Source: Acidaminococcus sp050873445
GTDB taxonomy: Bacteria; Bacillota; Negativicutes; Acidaminococcales; Acidaminococcaceae
Assembly (NCBI RefSeq): GCF_050873445.1
Contig: NZ_JBNMIU010000008.1
Coordinates: 1-60,623 of the forward strand
Direction of reading: 5' to 3'
Length of the DNA stretch: 60,623 nt
This document shows, piece after piece, positions 1 through 8,418 of the stretch. The notes beneath the pieces are model-generated. The model was given only the letters and a program-made list of their open reading frames with translations, did no database searches and was not told the DNA's origin. A program made the translations under genes and the position numbers. Each line of letters begins with the position of its first letter. Within the stretch, counting starts at the first letter, position 1.

Positions 1-20
1 GGCTCATGTCTTCAACAGAA

Positions 21-139
21 AATCCGGTGGTGATAGCTAAGGGGATCCACCTGTTCCCATGCCGAACACAGCAGTTAAGCCCTTATACGCCGAAAGTACT
101 CGAGTGGAAACGCTCCGGGAGGATAGGGAGCTGCCGGTT
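21..139 (+). rRNA. rrf: 5S ribosomal RNA
   Basis: This is a 5S rRNA of about 118 nt. The conserved core is present: the loop-B/helix-III stretch reading CCTGTTCCCATGCCGAACAC near 50-69, followed by the AGCAGTTAAGC segment. The 5' CCGG near 24-27 can pair with the CCGG near 134-137 to close helix I. A strong terminator follows immediately, so this is the distal end of an rRNA operon whose 16S and 23S genes lie before the window. The exact ends are approximate. Confidence 0.93.
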
Positions 140-146
140 AAACCAG

Positions 147-180
147 AAAGAGCATCGCAGAAGCGATGCTCTTTCTTTTT
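147..180 (+). terminator. Terminator of the rRNA operon
   Basis: A perfect 12-bp stem (147-158 with 163-174) with a 4-nt AGAA loop runs into a T-rich tail. It sits just after the 5S gene and before the convergent LysR gene. Confidence 0.93.
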
Positions 181-195
181 GTGTGTAGATCTGCT

Positions 196-1104
196 TTAAA
201 CGGTCATTTCCGGATATTTTTTCCGGATGAGTTCTTTGATGAAGCGTACATAGGTGCTGCTCTCTTCTGTCAGACCGTTTTCCTTCAGGTACAGGATACC
301 CATGAAACAACTCTGTTTCAGAGGGAAGGCAGTCAGTCCGTAGAAGTCCAGCAGGGAGGACGGCAAACCGAAGCCGATGGCAAAGCTGTCGGTGCTGGCC
401 ACGATCTGGTGCCGAAGGGATGCACTGGAAATTTCGATGATCCTGGAAGGATCGGCATACCGGGCGGCCTCTTTGATGGTCTGGAGTACCGGGGTCCCTA
501 CGTAATCTACGAAAGGATAATCATGGAGCCCGTCAAGGGCCAGCTGGCCATCCCTGATCAGAGGGTGATCTTTCCGGACGGTGATGATCAGCGGGAGCCG
601 AAGCAGGGAATGGTAGGTGATGTGCCGGTTTTTCAACCGATTCAGCCAACTGCTCTCGAATTCTCCCGTTCGCAGGATGGAACCGATCTGGGCCGTTCCC
701 TGATACACGTCATTGACAATCTGGTCAATGGTGCCGTTGGTGAAGCGGAACTGCAAAAGGGAGGGATTTCCATAGAATTTCAGAGTCTGGAGAAAGGCCT
801 GTTCGTAAATATAGGAATTGGTGGATGCCACATGAAGAAGCTGGATGGCCTGCTGGGTCGCCAGGTTCTTCATTTTTTTGTATTCGCTGATGATTTTCCG
901 GGCATGCTGAAGGAACAAGCGGCCTTTTTCTGTGGGCAGCACCCCATTGTGGCTGCGGATAAAAAGAGAATAGCCCAGCTCCCCTTCCAGAGCATGCAGG
1001 CTCTGGCTCAAATGAGGCTGGGACAAATGCAGCACAGCAGCTGCCCGATTGATGGATTTCTGTTCCGCAATGGTCAGGATGTGCAACAGCAGGAGTATGT
1101 TCAT
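196..1104 (-). CDS. LysR-family transcriptional regulator
   Basis: This 302-residue protein has the usual LysR layout: an N-terminal winged helix-turn-helix (about residues 3-60, with INRAAAVLHLSQPHLSQSLH as the recognition region) followed by an effector-binding domain. The start ATG has a GAGAGGAG ribosome binding site about 10 nt upstream. It is transcribed away from the SLC13-type permease and AbgB-like hydrolase, so regulation of that pair across the AT-rich 153-bp gap is the simplest expectation. That gap holds many A/T runs but no promoter or operator I can place with confidence. The effector is unknown; a dicarboxylate or N-acyl-glutamate is a guess from the neighbours. Confidence 0.9.
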   Translation of the reverse strand: MNILLLLHILTIAEQKSINRAAAVLHLSQPHLSQSLHALEGELGYSLFIRSHNGVLPTEKGRLFLQHARKIISEYKKMKNLATQQAIQLLHVASTNSYIYEQAFLQTLKFYGNPSLLQFRFTNGTIDQIVNDVYQGTAQIGSILRTGEFESSWLNRLKNRHITYHSLLRLPLIITVRKDHPLIRDGQLALDGLHDYPFVDYVGTPVLQTIKEAARYADPSRIIEISSASLRHQIVASTDSFAIGFGLPSSLLDFYGLTAFPLKQSCFMGILYLKENGLTEESSTYVRFIKELIRKKYPEMTV

Positions 1105-1263
1105 GGGATGGAATCTCCTCTCATTATAATTGATATTTATACCTCTAAAGAATATACATATTTTTCAAAAGCAATATTCCATGATATAGTCATCATAACA
1201 AATTTGGCCAAATATGTAAAATAAAGCAAAAGGAACGTTTAATTATCGAGGGGGAGTGTGGAT

Positions 1264-2546
1264 ATGAGTCCATTAAATATAGTCCTGGTGATTCTGGGTG
1301 TGACTATCCTTGCGTTCATTACGGGTAAACTTCCTTATACCGTTATTGCAATAGGGATCATCTCCTCTTTGCTGCTGACCCATGTGATGGACATCAAGCA
1401 GGCCTTCTGTGCGCTGACTGATAAGAATGTAATCATGCTGGCAGCCATGTTCGTCATCAGTGCCGGCATTGTGAAATCAGGGATCCTGGATCATGTGAAG
1501 GACTGATCCATCAGTATCAGGATAAGTCCCATCAGGTTATCCTGGTGTGTATGCTGGTTGCTGCTTTCCTTTCCATACTGAGCAGTGCCGTAGGGACCAT
1601 GGCCATCCTGCTGCCGCTCATTATTTCTGTGGCCCATGACCTTCATATGAGCCGGAGCAGGCTGATCTACCCGCTGGCGGCTGTGGCCAATATCAGTACG
1701 GCCTGCACGTTCCTGGGACAGGGTGCTTCCAATATGATGTGGAATGATGTGATGATGCGGATCGGAGGCAAGATCCCCTTTACCATCTGGGATTTTACTA
1801 TTGCCCGGATGCCGGCCATCCTTCTGGCCATCGTATATGGCATCTTCATTGCGCCGAAGCTGCTGCCGGACATTCCGGATTCTGCCTTTGATGACACCAT
1901 GAATTATGGGGCCGGTAAAGAAAAAGAGGATGCCAACCCCAAACAGAAACTGGCTGCTGTCATTTCTCTGCTGACCATAGCCGCCATGCTGGTCCTGGAC
2001 TATTTCAAAATTGTTCCTATGTATCTGAGTGCCTGTATCGGTGCAGCGCTGCTGATTGCCACCGGTGTGCTCAGTGAAAAAGAAGCACTGGGGTCCATCC
2101 ATGGTCCCACCATGTTCCTTTTCATCGGGATGCTGCCGCTTTCCGATGCCCTGAAGATTACCGGAGCGGCCGATGTGGTGGCCTCTCAGATCCAGCTGCT
2201 GCTGGGGAATACCACAAATCCTTATCTCATCATGGCCGTATTCTTCATCATCCCGCTGATTGTGACCCAGGTCATGTCCAATATTGCGGCCATTGCCGTA
2301 TTCATCCCGCTGATTTCCAGTGTGGCCGTGAGCATTGGGGTGGATCCTCGGGCAGCGGTTATGGGCACTATGGTGGCCAGCGGGACGTCCATCCTGACCC
2401 CCATGTCCTGTGCCTGCCAGGCCATGATCATGGCACCGGGCGGGTATACGCTGAAAGATTATCTGAAATGCGGAACGCCGCTGGCTCTTTTGATCACCGT
2501 GGTGAGCATCATCCTGCTCCCCATTTTGTATCCTTTTTATAATTGA
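1264..2546 (+). pseudogene. SLC13-type anion permease, interrupted by a frameshift
   Basis: Two adjacent reading frames together make one SLC13/DASS-like permease. The first (from ATG 1264, ribosome binding site GAGGGGGAG 7 nt before) gives about 80 residues with two or three membrane segments and stops at TGA 1504-1506. The second is in frame from about 1500 to 2546 and supplies the remaining helices, including the segment ending AIAVFIPLISSVAV. Joining them near 1497-1503 by restoring one base (GTG AAG GGA CTG) yields an uninterrupted protein of about 428 residues, close to normal for the family. So either a one-base deletion has broken the gene or the sequence has an error. No classic slippery heptamer is present. 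It sits 27 bp upstream of an amidohydrolase and probably imported that enzyme's substrate. Confidence 0.8.
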
Positions 2547-2573
2547 CATCTGTTCTGGGAAGGAAGATAAACT

Positions 2574-4022
2574 ATGGAAACGAAAAAAGCAAAAGCACTG
2601 CAGGGAATCGAACAGAAAAGAGAACAGCTCATTGCACTGAGCGATGCCATATGGGATCATCCGGAAATCCGGTACACGGAATATGCTTCTATGGAGCTAT
2701 TGTGCCAATTCCTGGAAAAAGAAGGATTCACGGTGGAAAAGGGAATCGCCAACATTCCCACGGCATTCCGGGCCACCTTCGGCAGTGGTCACCCTTTTAT
2801 GGGATTCCTGGGAGAATATGATGCGCTGGATGGCCTTTCTCAGAAACCCGGCATTACCCATCCGGAAGCCCTGGTACCTGGCGGAAAGGGGCATGGCTGC
2901 GGCCATAATCTGCTGGGAACCGGCTGTGTGGCTGCAGCCATGGGCGTGAAAGCCTATCTGGAAGAGAATCATCTTTCTGGTACAGTTATCTTTTTTGGAT
3001 GCCCTGCCGAAGAAGGAGGATCGGGGAAGAGTTTCATGGCCCAGGATGGGGTCTTCGATGGACTGGACATGGCTTTTTCCTGGCACCCGGAAGCCTGGAA
3101 CGAAGTCCTGGCAGGTGGATCACTGGCCAACCATCAGGTCCTTTATGAATTTTACGGCAAGGCTTCCCATGCTTCCGGGGCTCCGGAAAAAGGCCGCAGT
3201 GCACTGGATGCAGTCCAGCTGATGGATACGGGGGTGGAATATCTGCGGGAACATATGATCGATGCGGCCCGGATCCACTATGCCATCCTGGATGCGGGGG
3301 GAAAATCTCCCAATGTAGTACCGCCCTTTGCCAGTGTGCTGTATCTGATCCGGGCTCCCCGGAATGAACAGGTACAGGAATTGAACGACCGTGTGGATGA
3401 AATTGCCCAGGGGGCAGCCTTGATGACCCGGACCCGGGTGGAGAAAAAATTCATCAAGGCCTGTTCCAGCCTCATGGACAATACTGTCATGGAAGAAGCT
3501 CTGCAGAAGAACCTGGAGGGGATTGAACGGGAAGCCTATACGCCGGAGGAACTGGAACTGGCGCATGCCCTTTCGGCCAGCGCCGGCGGCCAGAAAATGG
3601 ATCTGGAAAAGCTCCTGGAAAATTACGACAGATCCCATCGAGCGGAAGTGCGGAAACTGCTGGCACCTTATGCGAAAGCAACGGTTAATGATTTCATCAT
3701 GCCGCTGAAGGATCGGGAGAACATGCTGAAGGCTTCTACGGATGTGAGCTGGATCTGTCCCTGTGCGATTTTCACTGTCGCTACCTGGCCCGCCGGTGTG
3801 ACACCGCACACCTGGCAGGCCGCCAGCCTGGGCAAATCCACTTTTGCCCAGAAAGGGATGTTCTTTGCGGGGAAAGTCATGGCCGGGACAGCCATCGATT
3901 TCCTGGAACATCCGGAGATGCTGGAGCATGCAAAGGAAGAGCTGAAGAGCCGCGTGGGGGAACAGGGGTATGTAGCACCCATCCCGGCCCATGTGAAACC
4001 GCAGATTCCTGAAAAACACTGA
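2574..4022 (+). CDS. M20-family amidohydrolase, AbgB-like
   Basis: This 482-residue metallopeptidase-type amidohydrolase resembles p-aminobenzoyl-glutamate hydrolase subunit B (AbgB) and related M20D aminoacylases. Visible metal-site motifs are GEYDALDGL, the Cys/His motif GHGCGHN, and PAEEGG with the catalytic glutamate pair; a dimerisation-type insert follows near SHASGAPEKGRSALDAV. The start ATG follows GGAAGGA. It lies directly downstream of the SLC13-type permease, so import plus deacylation of an N-acyl amino acid such as an acyl-glutamate is plausible. The true substrate cannot be read from sequence. No AbgA partner is present. A strong terminator follows. Confidence 0.85.
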   Translation: METKKAKALQGIEQKREQLIALSDAIWDHPEIRYTEYASMELLCQFLEKEGFTVEKGIANIPTAFRATFGSGHPFMGFLGEYDALDGLSQKPGITHPEALVPGGKGHGCGHNLLGTGCVAAAMGVKAYLEENHLSGTVIFFGCPAEEGGSGKSFMAQDGVFDGLDMAFSWHPEAWNEVLAGGSLANHQVLYEFYGKASHASGAPEKGRSALDAVQLMDTGVEYLREHMIDAARIHYAILDAGGKSPNVVPPFASVLYLIRAPRNEQVQELNDRVDEIAQGAALMTRTRVEKKFIKACSSLMDNTVMEEALQKNLEGIEREAYTPEELELAHALSASAGGQKMDLEKLLENYDRSHRAEVRKLLAPYAKATVNDFIMPLKDRENMLKASTDVSWICPCAIFTVATWPAGVTPHTWQAASLGKSTFAQKGMFFAGKVMAGTAIDFLEHPEMLEHAKEELKSRVGEQGYVAPIPAHVKPQIPEKH

Positions 4023-4095
4023 CAATAGAAAAGCTGGATGAGGGGAAAGAAACTGTTATCAGTCGGCTTTTGATGAACTGATAAACTCCAATACA

Positions 4096-4135
4096 AAAAG
4101 AGACTTTTGATTCGTATGAATCGAAGGTCTCTTTT
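4096..4135 (+). terminator. Terminator after the amidohydrolase gene
   Basis: An 18-bp imperfect stem (4096-4113 with 4118-4135, G-T wobbles only) around a GTAT loop, with T-rich 3' sequence. Confidence 0.85.
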
Positions 4136-4185
4136 CGTGTTCATAGGCCCTTATTTTGCAGATCACATAGCAGATGACCCATAAC

Positions 4186-4202
4186 CACAACGAAATGTTG
4201 TG
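4186..4202. promoter_or_regulatory. Inverted repeat upstream of gntP
   Basis: CACAAC-N5-GTTGTG forms a perfect 6-bp dyad about 28 nt before the likely -35 of gntP. It is a candidate operator, perhaps for the LysR encoded after gntP, but this is inference. Confidence 0.45.
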
Positions 4203-4229
4203 TATGCACCCATTATTATTTGTTTTTCA

Positions 4230-4257
4230 TTGTGATATTTTCATGTTACAGTATAGT
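4230..4257 (+). promoter_or_regulatory. Probable gntP promoter
   Basis: TTGTGA (4230-4235) and TATAGT (4252-4257) are separated by 16 nt, with the gntP start 56 nt downstream. Confidence 0.5.
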
Positions 4258-4313
4258 CAGAAAACATTTGATCCGGATGCAATTGTAGAATTCAACATGA
4301 GGAGGAATCAATC

Positions 4314-5660
4314 ATGGGAATCGTAATTCCTTTTTTAGCAGGATTGGCCTTGATGCTGCTACTGATGATCAAAACGAAGCTGGGTCCTTTTATGTCGATG
4401 TTGTTGGGCGCATTTATCATAGGCATAGGATGTGGCCTTCCTGCTGGCAAGGCAATTTCTTCAATTACGACAGGGTTCGGGAATATCTGTCGGAGCATCG
4501 GTATTGTAATCATTTTTGGGGCTGTTTTGGGTGATTATCTCGATAAGTCCAATGCTACACAGAGAATTGCTTCCACTTTGCTGCGAATCGCAGGAAAAAA
4601 GAGAGCAGATGTGGCTTTATCTGCCACCGGCTTTTTGGTCAGTATTCCTGTGTTCTGTGATGTTGCACTGATCATGCTGGCTCCGCTGGTCAAAGCCATC
4701 GCGAAAAAGAGTGGGCAGGCACTTGGCGCCCTGGCAGTAGGATTGGCTCTTTCTTTGTTGACGACGAATACCTATGTGGCGCCGACTCCGGCACCGATTT
4801 CCATTGTTTCGATTCTCGGTATGGACCTGGGCGAATCGATTTTCTGGGGATTGATAGTTGCTGCTGTTAATTGCATGACAATTCTGGCATATTGTCGATT
4901 TTATCTGGAAAAGAAACCTCAGGGTTGGTTCCAGAAAAGTGATACTGCTATAATGACTGATATGGATGAACCGGAATCGGCATCCAATAATGAAAGAAAA
5001 GGACAGCCGTCTTTCCTGGCTTCGATTTTACCTGTGATTGTGCCCATTGGACTCATTCTTCTGGCTACGACCTGTAAGATGCTGAGGGTGCAAAATGAAG
5101 CTTTTCTTTCAGTAGTTAATATGTTGGGAGATAAGAACATCGCTCTTTTTATTGGAATCGTAACGGCAGTTGCACTCTTATATCGGTATTTACCCAGAGA
5201 GGAAGTCTTCAAATCTATGAATGATGCGCTGACTTCATCTGGTCCGGTCATCTTTATAACGGCTGCTGGTGGTTCTTTGGCCAATGTGATCAACACAACG
5301 GGTGTAGGGAAGGTATTAGCTGACAGTCTGACTGGTATGGCTCTGCCTTATCTGTTGATTCCCTTCCTTATCTGTGGCTTTTCTAAATTTGTCCAGGGTT
5401 CTTCGTCCGTTGCCGTGATCATGGCCTCTACCTTGACGTTACCCCTGGTACAGAGTGGCATGCTCAGCCCGGTAGTTGCTTTTATTGCCATCTGTGCCGG
5501 GAGCGGCTTTGGCTCCCACGTCAATAACAGCTATTTTTGGGTCTTTGCCAACTTGTTTGGTTACGATACCAAAACGACTTTAAAATCCCTGTGTGTCGGC
5601 CAGCATGTCATGGCTTTTACGGGGCTCCTATGCGCTTATGTGCTGAGCCTGTTTTTATAA
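4314..5660 (+). CDS. GntP-family permease
   Basis: This 448-residue integral membrane protein belongs to the gluconate:H+ symporter (GntP) family. About a dozen hydrophobic segments are visible, with the conserved stretches VSIPVFCDVALIMLAPL, TPAPISIV and the C-terminal GFSKFVQGSSSVAVIMAST. The start ATG follows GAGGAGG. Family members import gluconate, other sugar acids or hydroxy acids, and the dehydratase two genes downstream would fit a sugar acid. Base composition is odd: two 60-nt samples (4321-4380 and 4861-4920) are about 42% and 37% GC, against about 58% in ftsH, suggesting recent acquisition. The LysR gene starts about 20 nt after its stop. Confidence 0.92.
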   Translation: MGIVIPFLAGLALMLLLMIKTKLGPFMSMLLGAFIIGIGCGLPAGKAISSITTGFGNICRSIGIVIIFGAVLGDYLDKSNATQRIASTLLRIAGKKRADVALSATGFLVSIPVFCDVALIMLAPLVKAIAKKSGQALGALAVGLALSLLTTNTYVAPTPAPISIVSILGMDLGESIFWGLIVAAVNCMTILAYCRFYLEKKPQGWFQKSDTAIMTDMDEPESASNNERKGQPSFLASILPVIVPIGLILLATTCKMLRVQNEAFLSVVNMLGDKNIALFIGIVTAVALLYRYLPREEVFKSMNDALTSSGPVIFITAAGGSLANVINTTGVGKVLADSLTGMALPYLLIPFLICGFSKFVQGSSSVAVIMASTLTLPLVQSGMLSPVVAFIAICAGSGFGSHVNNSYFWVFANLFGYDTKTTLKSLCVGQHVMAFTGLLCAYVLSLFL

Positions 5661-5681
5661 ATCAATGAGGGGGGCTTGATT

Positions 5682-6644
5682 TTGGAGAATGCAGAAAAGT
5701 ATTTCCTTTTGGCCGTAGAAGAAATGAATTTTACACGGGCAGCGAAACGGGCCTATGTGACCCAGCAATGTCTGAGTAAGAATATACAGCAACTTGAGAA
5801 CCGCCTGCAGGTGGAATTGTTCCAGCGGGAGCCCAAACTGGCTCTGACACCGGCAGGGCGGATGCTGTATGAAACCCTGCGCAGAGTGGAGCTTCTGGAA
5901 AACGAGTTCCATTCCAGACTGGAACTGGTCCGCCAGGACAATTCCGGTCTGCTGCGCCTGGGCATCAACAGTTCACGGGGACAAGTCCTGCTGCCGACTG
6001 TCTATGAAAGATATCAGAAAATCTATCCCAACATCCTGGTTTCCGTTACGCTGGATGACATCGTGGGACTGGAAAAGAAATTACTGGATAATCAGCTGGA
6101 TCTGTTCCTCGGAGTGAATTGTGAAAGCAAGACGTATCTCCAGGTGGAAACCGTAGCACGGGACCAGATCTTTCTGCTGGCCACAGATGCATTCCTTCGG
6201 AAATATATGACCGGCCGGAAAGTGGAAGGCAGGCTGGCCAGTGGGGATACGCTGGAACTGCAGGATTTTGCTGTCCTTCCCCTGGCGGAGAACCGGCAGG
6301 GCAGTACAGTAGCGGCTGTATGCCAGCGCTTTCTGCAGCAAAGGGGAATCACAGCCATTTCCAAAATCCAGGTCAGTGATTATGCTACCCAGATTGCAGT
6401 GTGTGGAAAATCTTTGGCTGCCGCATTCTGTCCCCAGTCTCTTTTGTCTCTTGTGGCAGATTATAATAGCCATTCAATCGACAAACTGATGGCCTTTCAT
6501 GTGGCTGGACTGGATGAAACGGTCAATTTATCACTGGTGCGGCCGCAGAGGGAAAACATGCCGGAAGTAATCAATGTTTTTCTAGAAGTCATGCGTCAGG
6601 TTATCCATGAAAATGAACTGTTCACCTATGGAATGATCAAATAA
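5682..6644 (+). CDS. LysR-family transcriptional regulator
   Basis: This LysR regulator of about 320 residues has an N-terminal winged helix-turn-helix (FTRAAKRAYVTQQCLSKNIQ) and a C-terminal effector domain. Two TTG codons compete as start: TTG 5676 is only 1 nt from the GAGGGGGG ribosome binding site, whereas TTG 5682 has a 7-nt spacing, so 5682 is preferred. It sits between the GntP permease and the dehydratase on the same strand with short gaps (about 20 and 13 nt), so the three genes probably form one operon with this protein as local regulator. The inducer is unknown. Confidence 0.88.
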   Translation: MENAEKYFLLAVEEMNFTRAAKRAYVTQQCLSKNIQQLENRLQVELFQREPKLALTPAGRMLYETLRRVELLENEFHSRLELVRQDNSGLLRLGINSSRGQVLLPTVYERYQKIYPNILVSVTLDDIVGLEKKLLDNQLDLFLGVNCESKTYLQVETVARDQIFLLATDAFLRKYMTGRKVEGRLASGDTLELQDFAVLPLAENRQGSTVAAVCQRFLQQRGITAISKIQVSDYATQIAVCGKSLAAAFCPQSLLSLVADYNSHSIDKLMAFHVAGLDETVNLSLVRPQRENMPEVINVFLEVMRQVIHENELFTYGMIK

Positions 6645-6657
6645 AGGAGGAATTCTC

Positions 6658-8301
6658 ATGAATCATATTGATCCCAATGCAGAAGCTTATTATGTGGGGC
6701 TGATGAATGCCTGTGGGTATCGGGACAGGGACCTGAAAAAACCATTGATCGGCATCGTCAATTCCTGGAATGATGTGAATCCGGGACATAAACCGCTGAA
6801 AGAGCTGGCTCAGGTAGTCAAAGAGGGTGTCTGGGCTGCTGGCGGAACTCCGGCAGAATTTACCGTTCCGGCCCCCTGTGACGGCATGGCTCAGCTGCGG
6901 GGCGCCCAATGTGTATTGCCTAGCCGGGATCTGATTGCAGCTTCTATAGAAGCCATGGCCAGGGCCCATAATTTTGACGGCCTGGTCTTCCTGTGTGCCT
7001 GCGATAAAATCGTACCGGGCATGCTCATGGCGGCTGCATCTTTGGATAGACCCAGCCTGTTTCTGACGCCAGGGTCCATGCTTCCTTATGAAGAGGACGG
7101 GCAGATGTTTACCACACCGGATTTAAAGGAAGCCATCGGCAAATGGCGCAGTGGTGCCATCAGCGAGGAAACTTTTCAGCGGTATCGGCAGAATATGTGC
7201 GCTTCCTGCGGTACCTGTTCCATGTACGGGACTGCCAATACCATGGCTGTATTTGCTGAAGTGGTGGGGCTGGCTCCTTTTGGCAGTGCCACCATGCCAT
7301 TCTGTGTTTCGGGCAAGACGAAAATGGCCCGGGATGTGGGGGAGCGGATCGTGGAACTGACCCGGCAGGGCATCACGGCCCGGCAGTTCCTGACGGAAAA
7401 ATCTCTGACCAACGGTATCCTTCATGTAGGAGCTACAGGAGGCTCCAGCAATTTTGCTCTGCATATCCAGGCCATTGCCCGGACGGCAGAGATTCCCATG
7501 GATTTGAAGAAGTTTGATGAAATCCAGGCAAGGGTCCCTCTGATTGCCAAATTCAAACCCTCCAGTCAGTATAATCTGATTGATTATGGGAAAGCCGGTG
7601 GCGCTCTGGCCAGTTTGAAGACTATCGAAAAATTCTTGTATACAGAGGTACCTGTTGCCATGGGGGGGACGCTGAAGGAAGCTCTGGATGGGTTTAACAG
7701 GCCCATTGACCGGGAAATCATCCATGATCTGGAACATCCGATCCAGGAACAGGGATGTTTTTCCGTACTGTATGGCAATTTGGCCCCTCAGGGAGCGGTC
7801 GTGAAAAAGAGTGGCGTGGATCCGGCGATGTTTGTGCATCGGGGGCCGGCAGTTGTATTCAATTCAGAGGAGGAAGTCATGGACACGCTGCTCCATTCTG
7901 AAGTAAAACCAGGTAGTGTTCTGGTTATCCGATATGAAGGTCCAAAGGGCGGCCCTGGTATGCGGGAAATGTCCATTCCGGCCGCCATGCTCATTGGTAT
8001 GGGCCTGCAGAAAAGTGTGGCTATGATTACTGATGGACGGTTTTCAGGGGCATCCAGAGGACCCTGTGTAGGGCATATCGCTCCGGAAGCCTGGGATGGG
8101 GGCCCTATCGCCTGTGTGCAAAACGGGGATATGATCCATATCGATCTGGATCGCCATATCCTGGAAGTGGAAATTTCAGAGGAAGAAATGGCGCAGAGAA
8201 AAGCAAAGCTTGTGAAACCGGAACATCCGGCCAAAGGCATCTTGAAAAAATACCGCAAAGGGGTGGAAGGCGCGGATACAGGGGCTTTATGGCTGTACTG
8301 A
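6658..8301 (+). CDS. IlvD/Edd-family dehydratase
   Basis: This 547-residue iron-sulfur dehydratase belongs to the dihydroxy-acid / sugar-acid dehydratase family. Cluster-type cysteines are visible at about C74 (PCDG), C115 (CDKIVPGM) and C181/C184/C187 (CASCGTC), and the C-terminal signature TDGRFSGASRGP is closer to dihydroxy-acid dehydratase than to phosphogluconate dehydratase. The operon, however, contains a GntP permease and a LysR regulator and no ilv genes. A sugar-acid dehydratase making a 2-keto-3-deoxy acid is therefore as likely as IlvD. The start ATG follows AAAGGAGG. No aldolase or kinase to complete a sugar-acid pathway is nearby. Confidence 0.85.
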   Translation: MNHIDPNAEAYYVGLMNACGYRDRDLKKPLIGIVNSWNDVNPGHKPLKELAQVVKEGVWAAGGTPAEFTVPAPCDGMAQLRGAQCVLPSRDLIAASIEAMARAHNFDGLVFLCACDKIVPGMLMAAASLDRPSLFLTPGSMLPYEEDGQMFTTPDLKEAIGKWRSGAISEETFQRYRQNMCASCGTCSMYGTANTMAVFAEVVGLAPFGSATMPFCVSGKTKMARDVGERIVELTRQGITARQFLTEKSLTNGILHVGATGGSSNFALHIQAIARTAEIPMDLKKFDEIQARVPLIAKFKPSSQYNLIDYGKAGGALASLKTIEKFLYTEVPVAMGGTLKEALDGFNRPIDREIIHDLEHPIQEQGCFSVLYGNLAPQGAVVKKSGVDPAMFVHRGPAVVFNSEEEVMDTLLHSEVKPGSVLVIRYEGPKGGPGMREMSIPAAMLIGMGLQKSVAMITDGRFSGASRGPCVGHIAPEAWDGGPIACVQNGDMIHIDLDRHILEVEISEEEMAQRKAKLVKPEHPAKGILKKYRKGVEGADTGALWLY

Positions 8302-8335
8302 GCCTGCCAGGCTGCAGAAACAAAAAACAGGCCTC

Positions 8336-8397
8336 TTGACAATTGTACCCATTGGGGGTATCATAAGAATCACAGAAAAGGGTACCCTGGTAGGGTA
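8336..8397 (+). promoter_or_regulatory. copA promoter with two CsoR-like operators
   Basis: TTGACA (8336-8341) and TATCAT (8359-8364) have an ideal 17-nt spacing. The spacer holds TACCC-ATT-GGGGGTA (8346-8360), very like the copper-repressor CsoR operator of Bacillus copZA (TACCC...GGGGGTA). A second dyad, TACCC-TGGTA-GGGTA (8383-8397), lies just before the ribosome binding site. Repression relieved by Cu(I) is the likely control; no csoR gene is in this window. Confidence 0.75.
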
Positions 8398-8418
8398 TTA
8401 AAAGGAGAGGATTCTGCC

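Noticed and set aside
6..188. Small open frames overlapping the 5S rRNA and its terminator
   Set aside because: They lie on a structural RNA gene and lack ribosome binding sites.
1495..1510. Programmed -1 frameshift in the SLC13-type gene
   Set aside because: No X-XXY-YYZ slippery heptamer and no clear downstream stem; a mutation or sequencing error is simpler.
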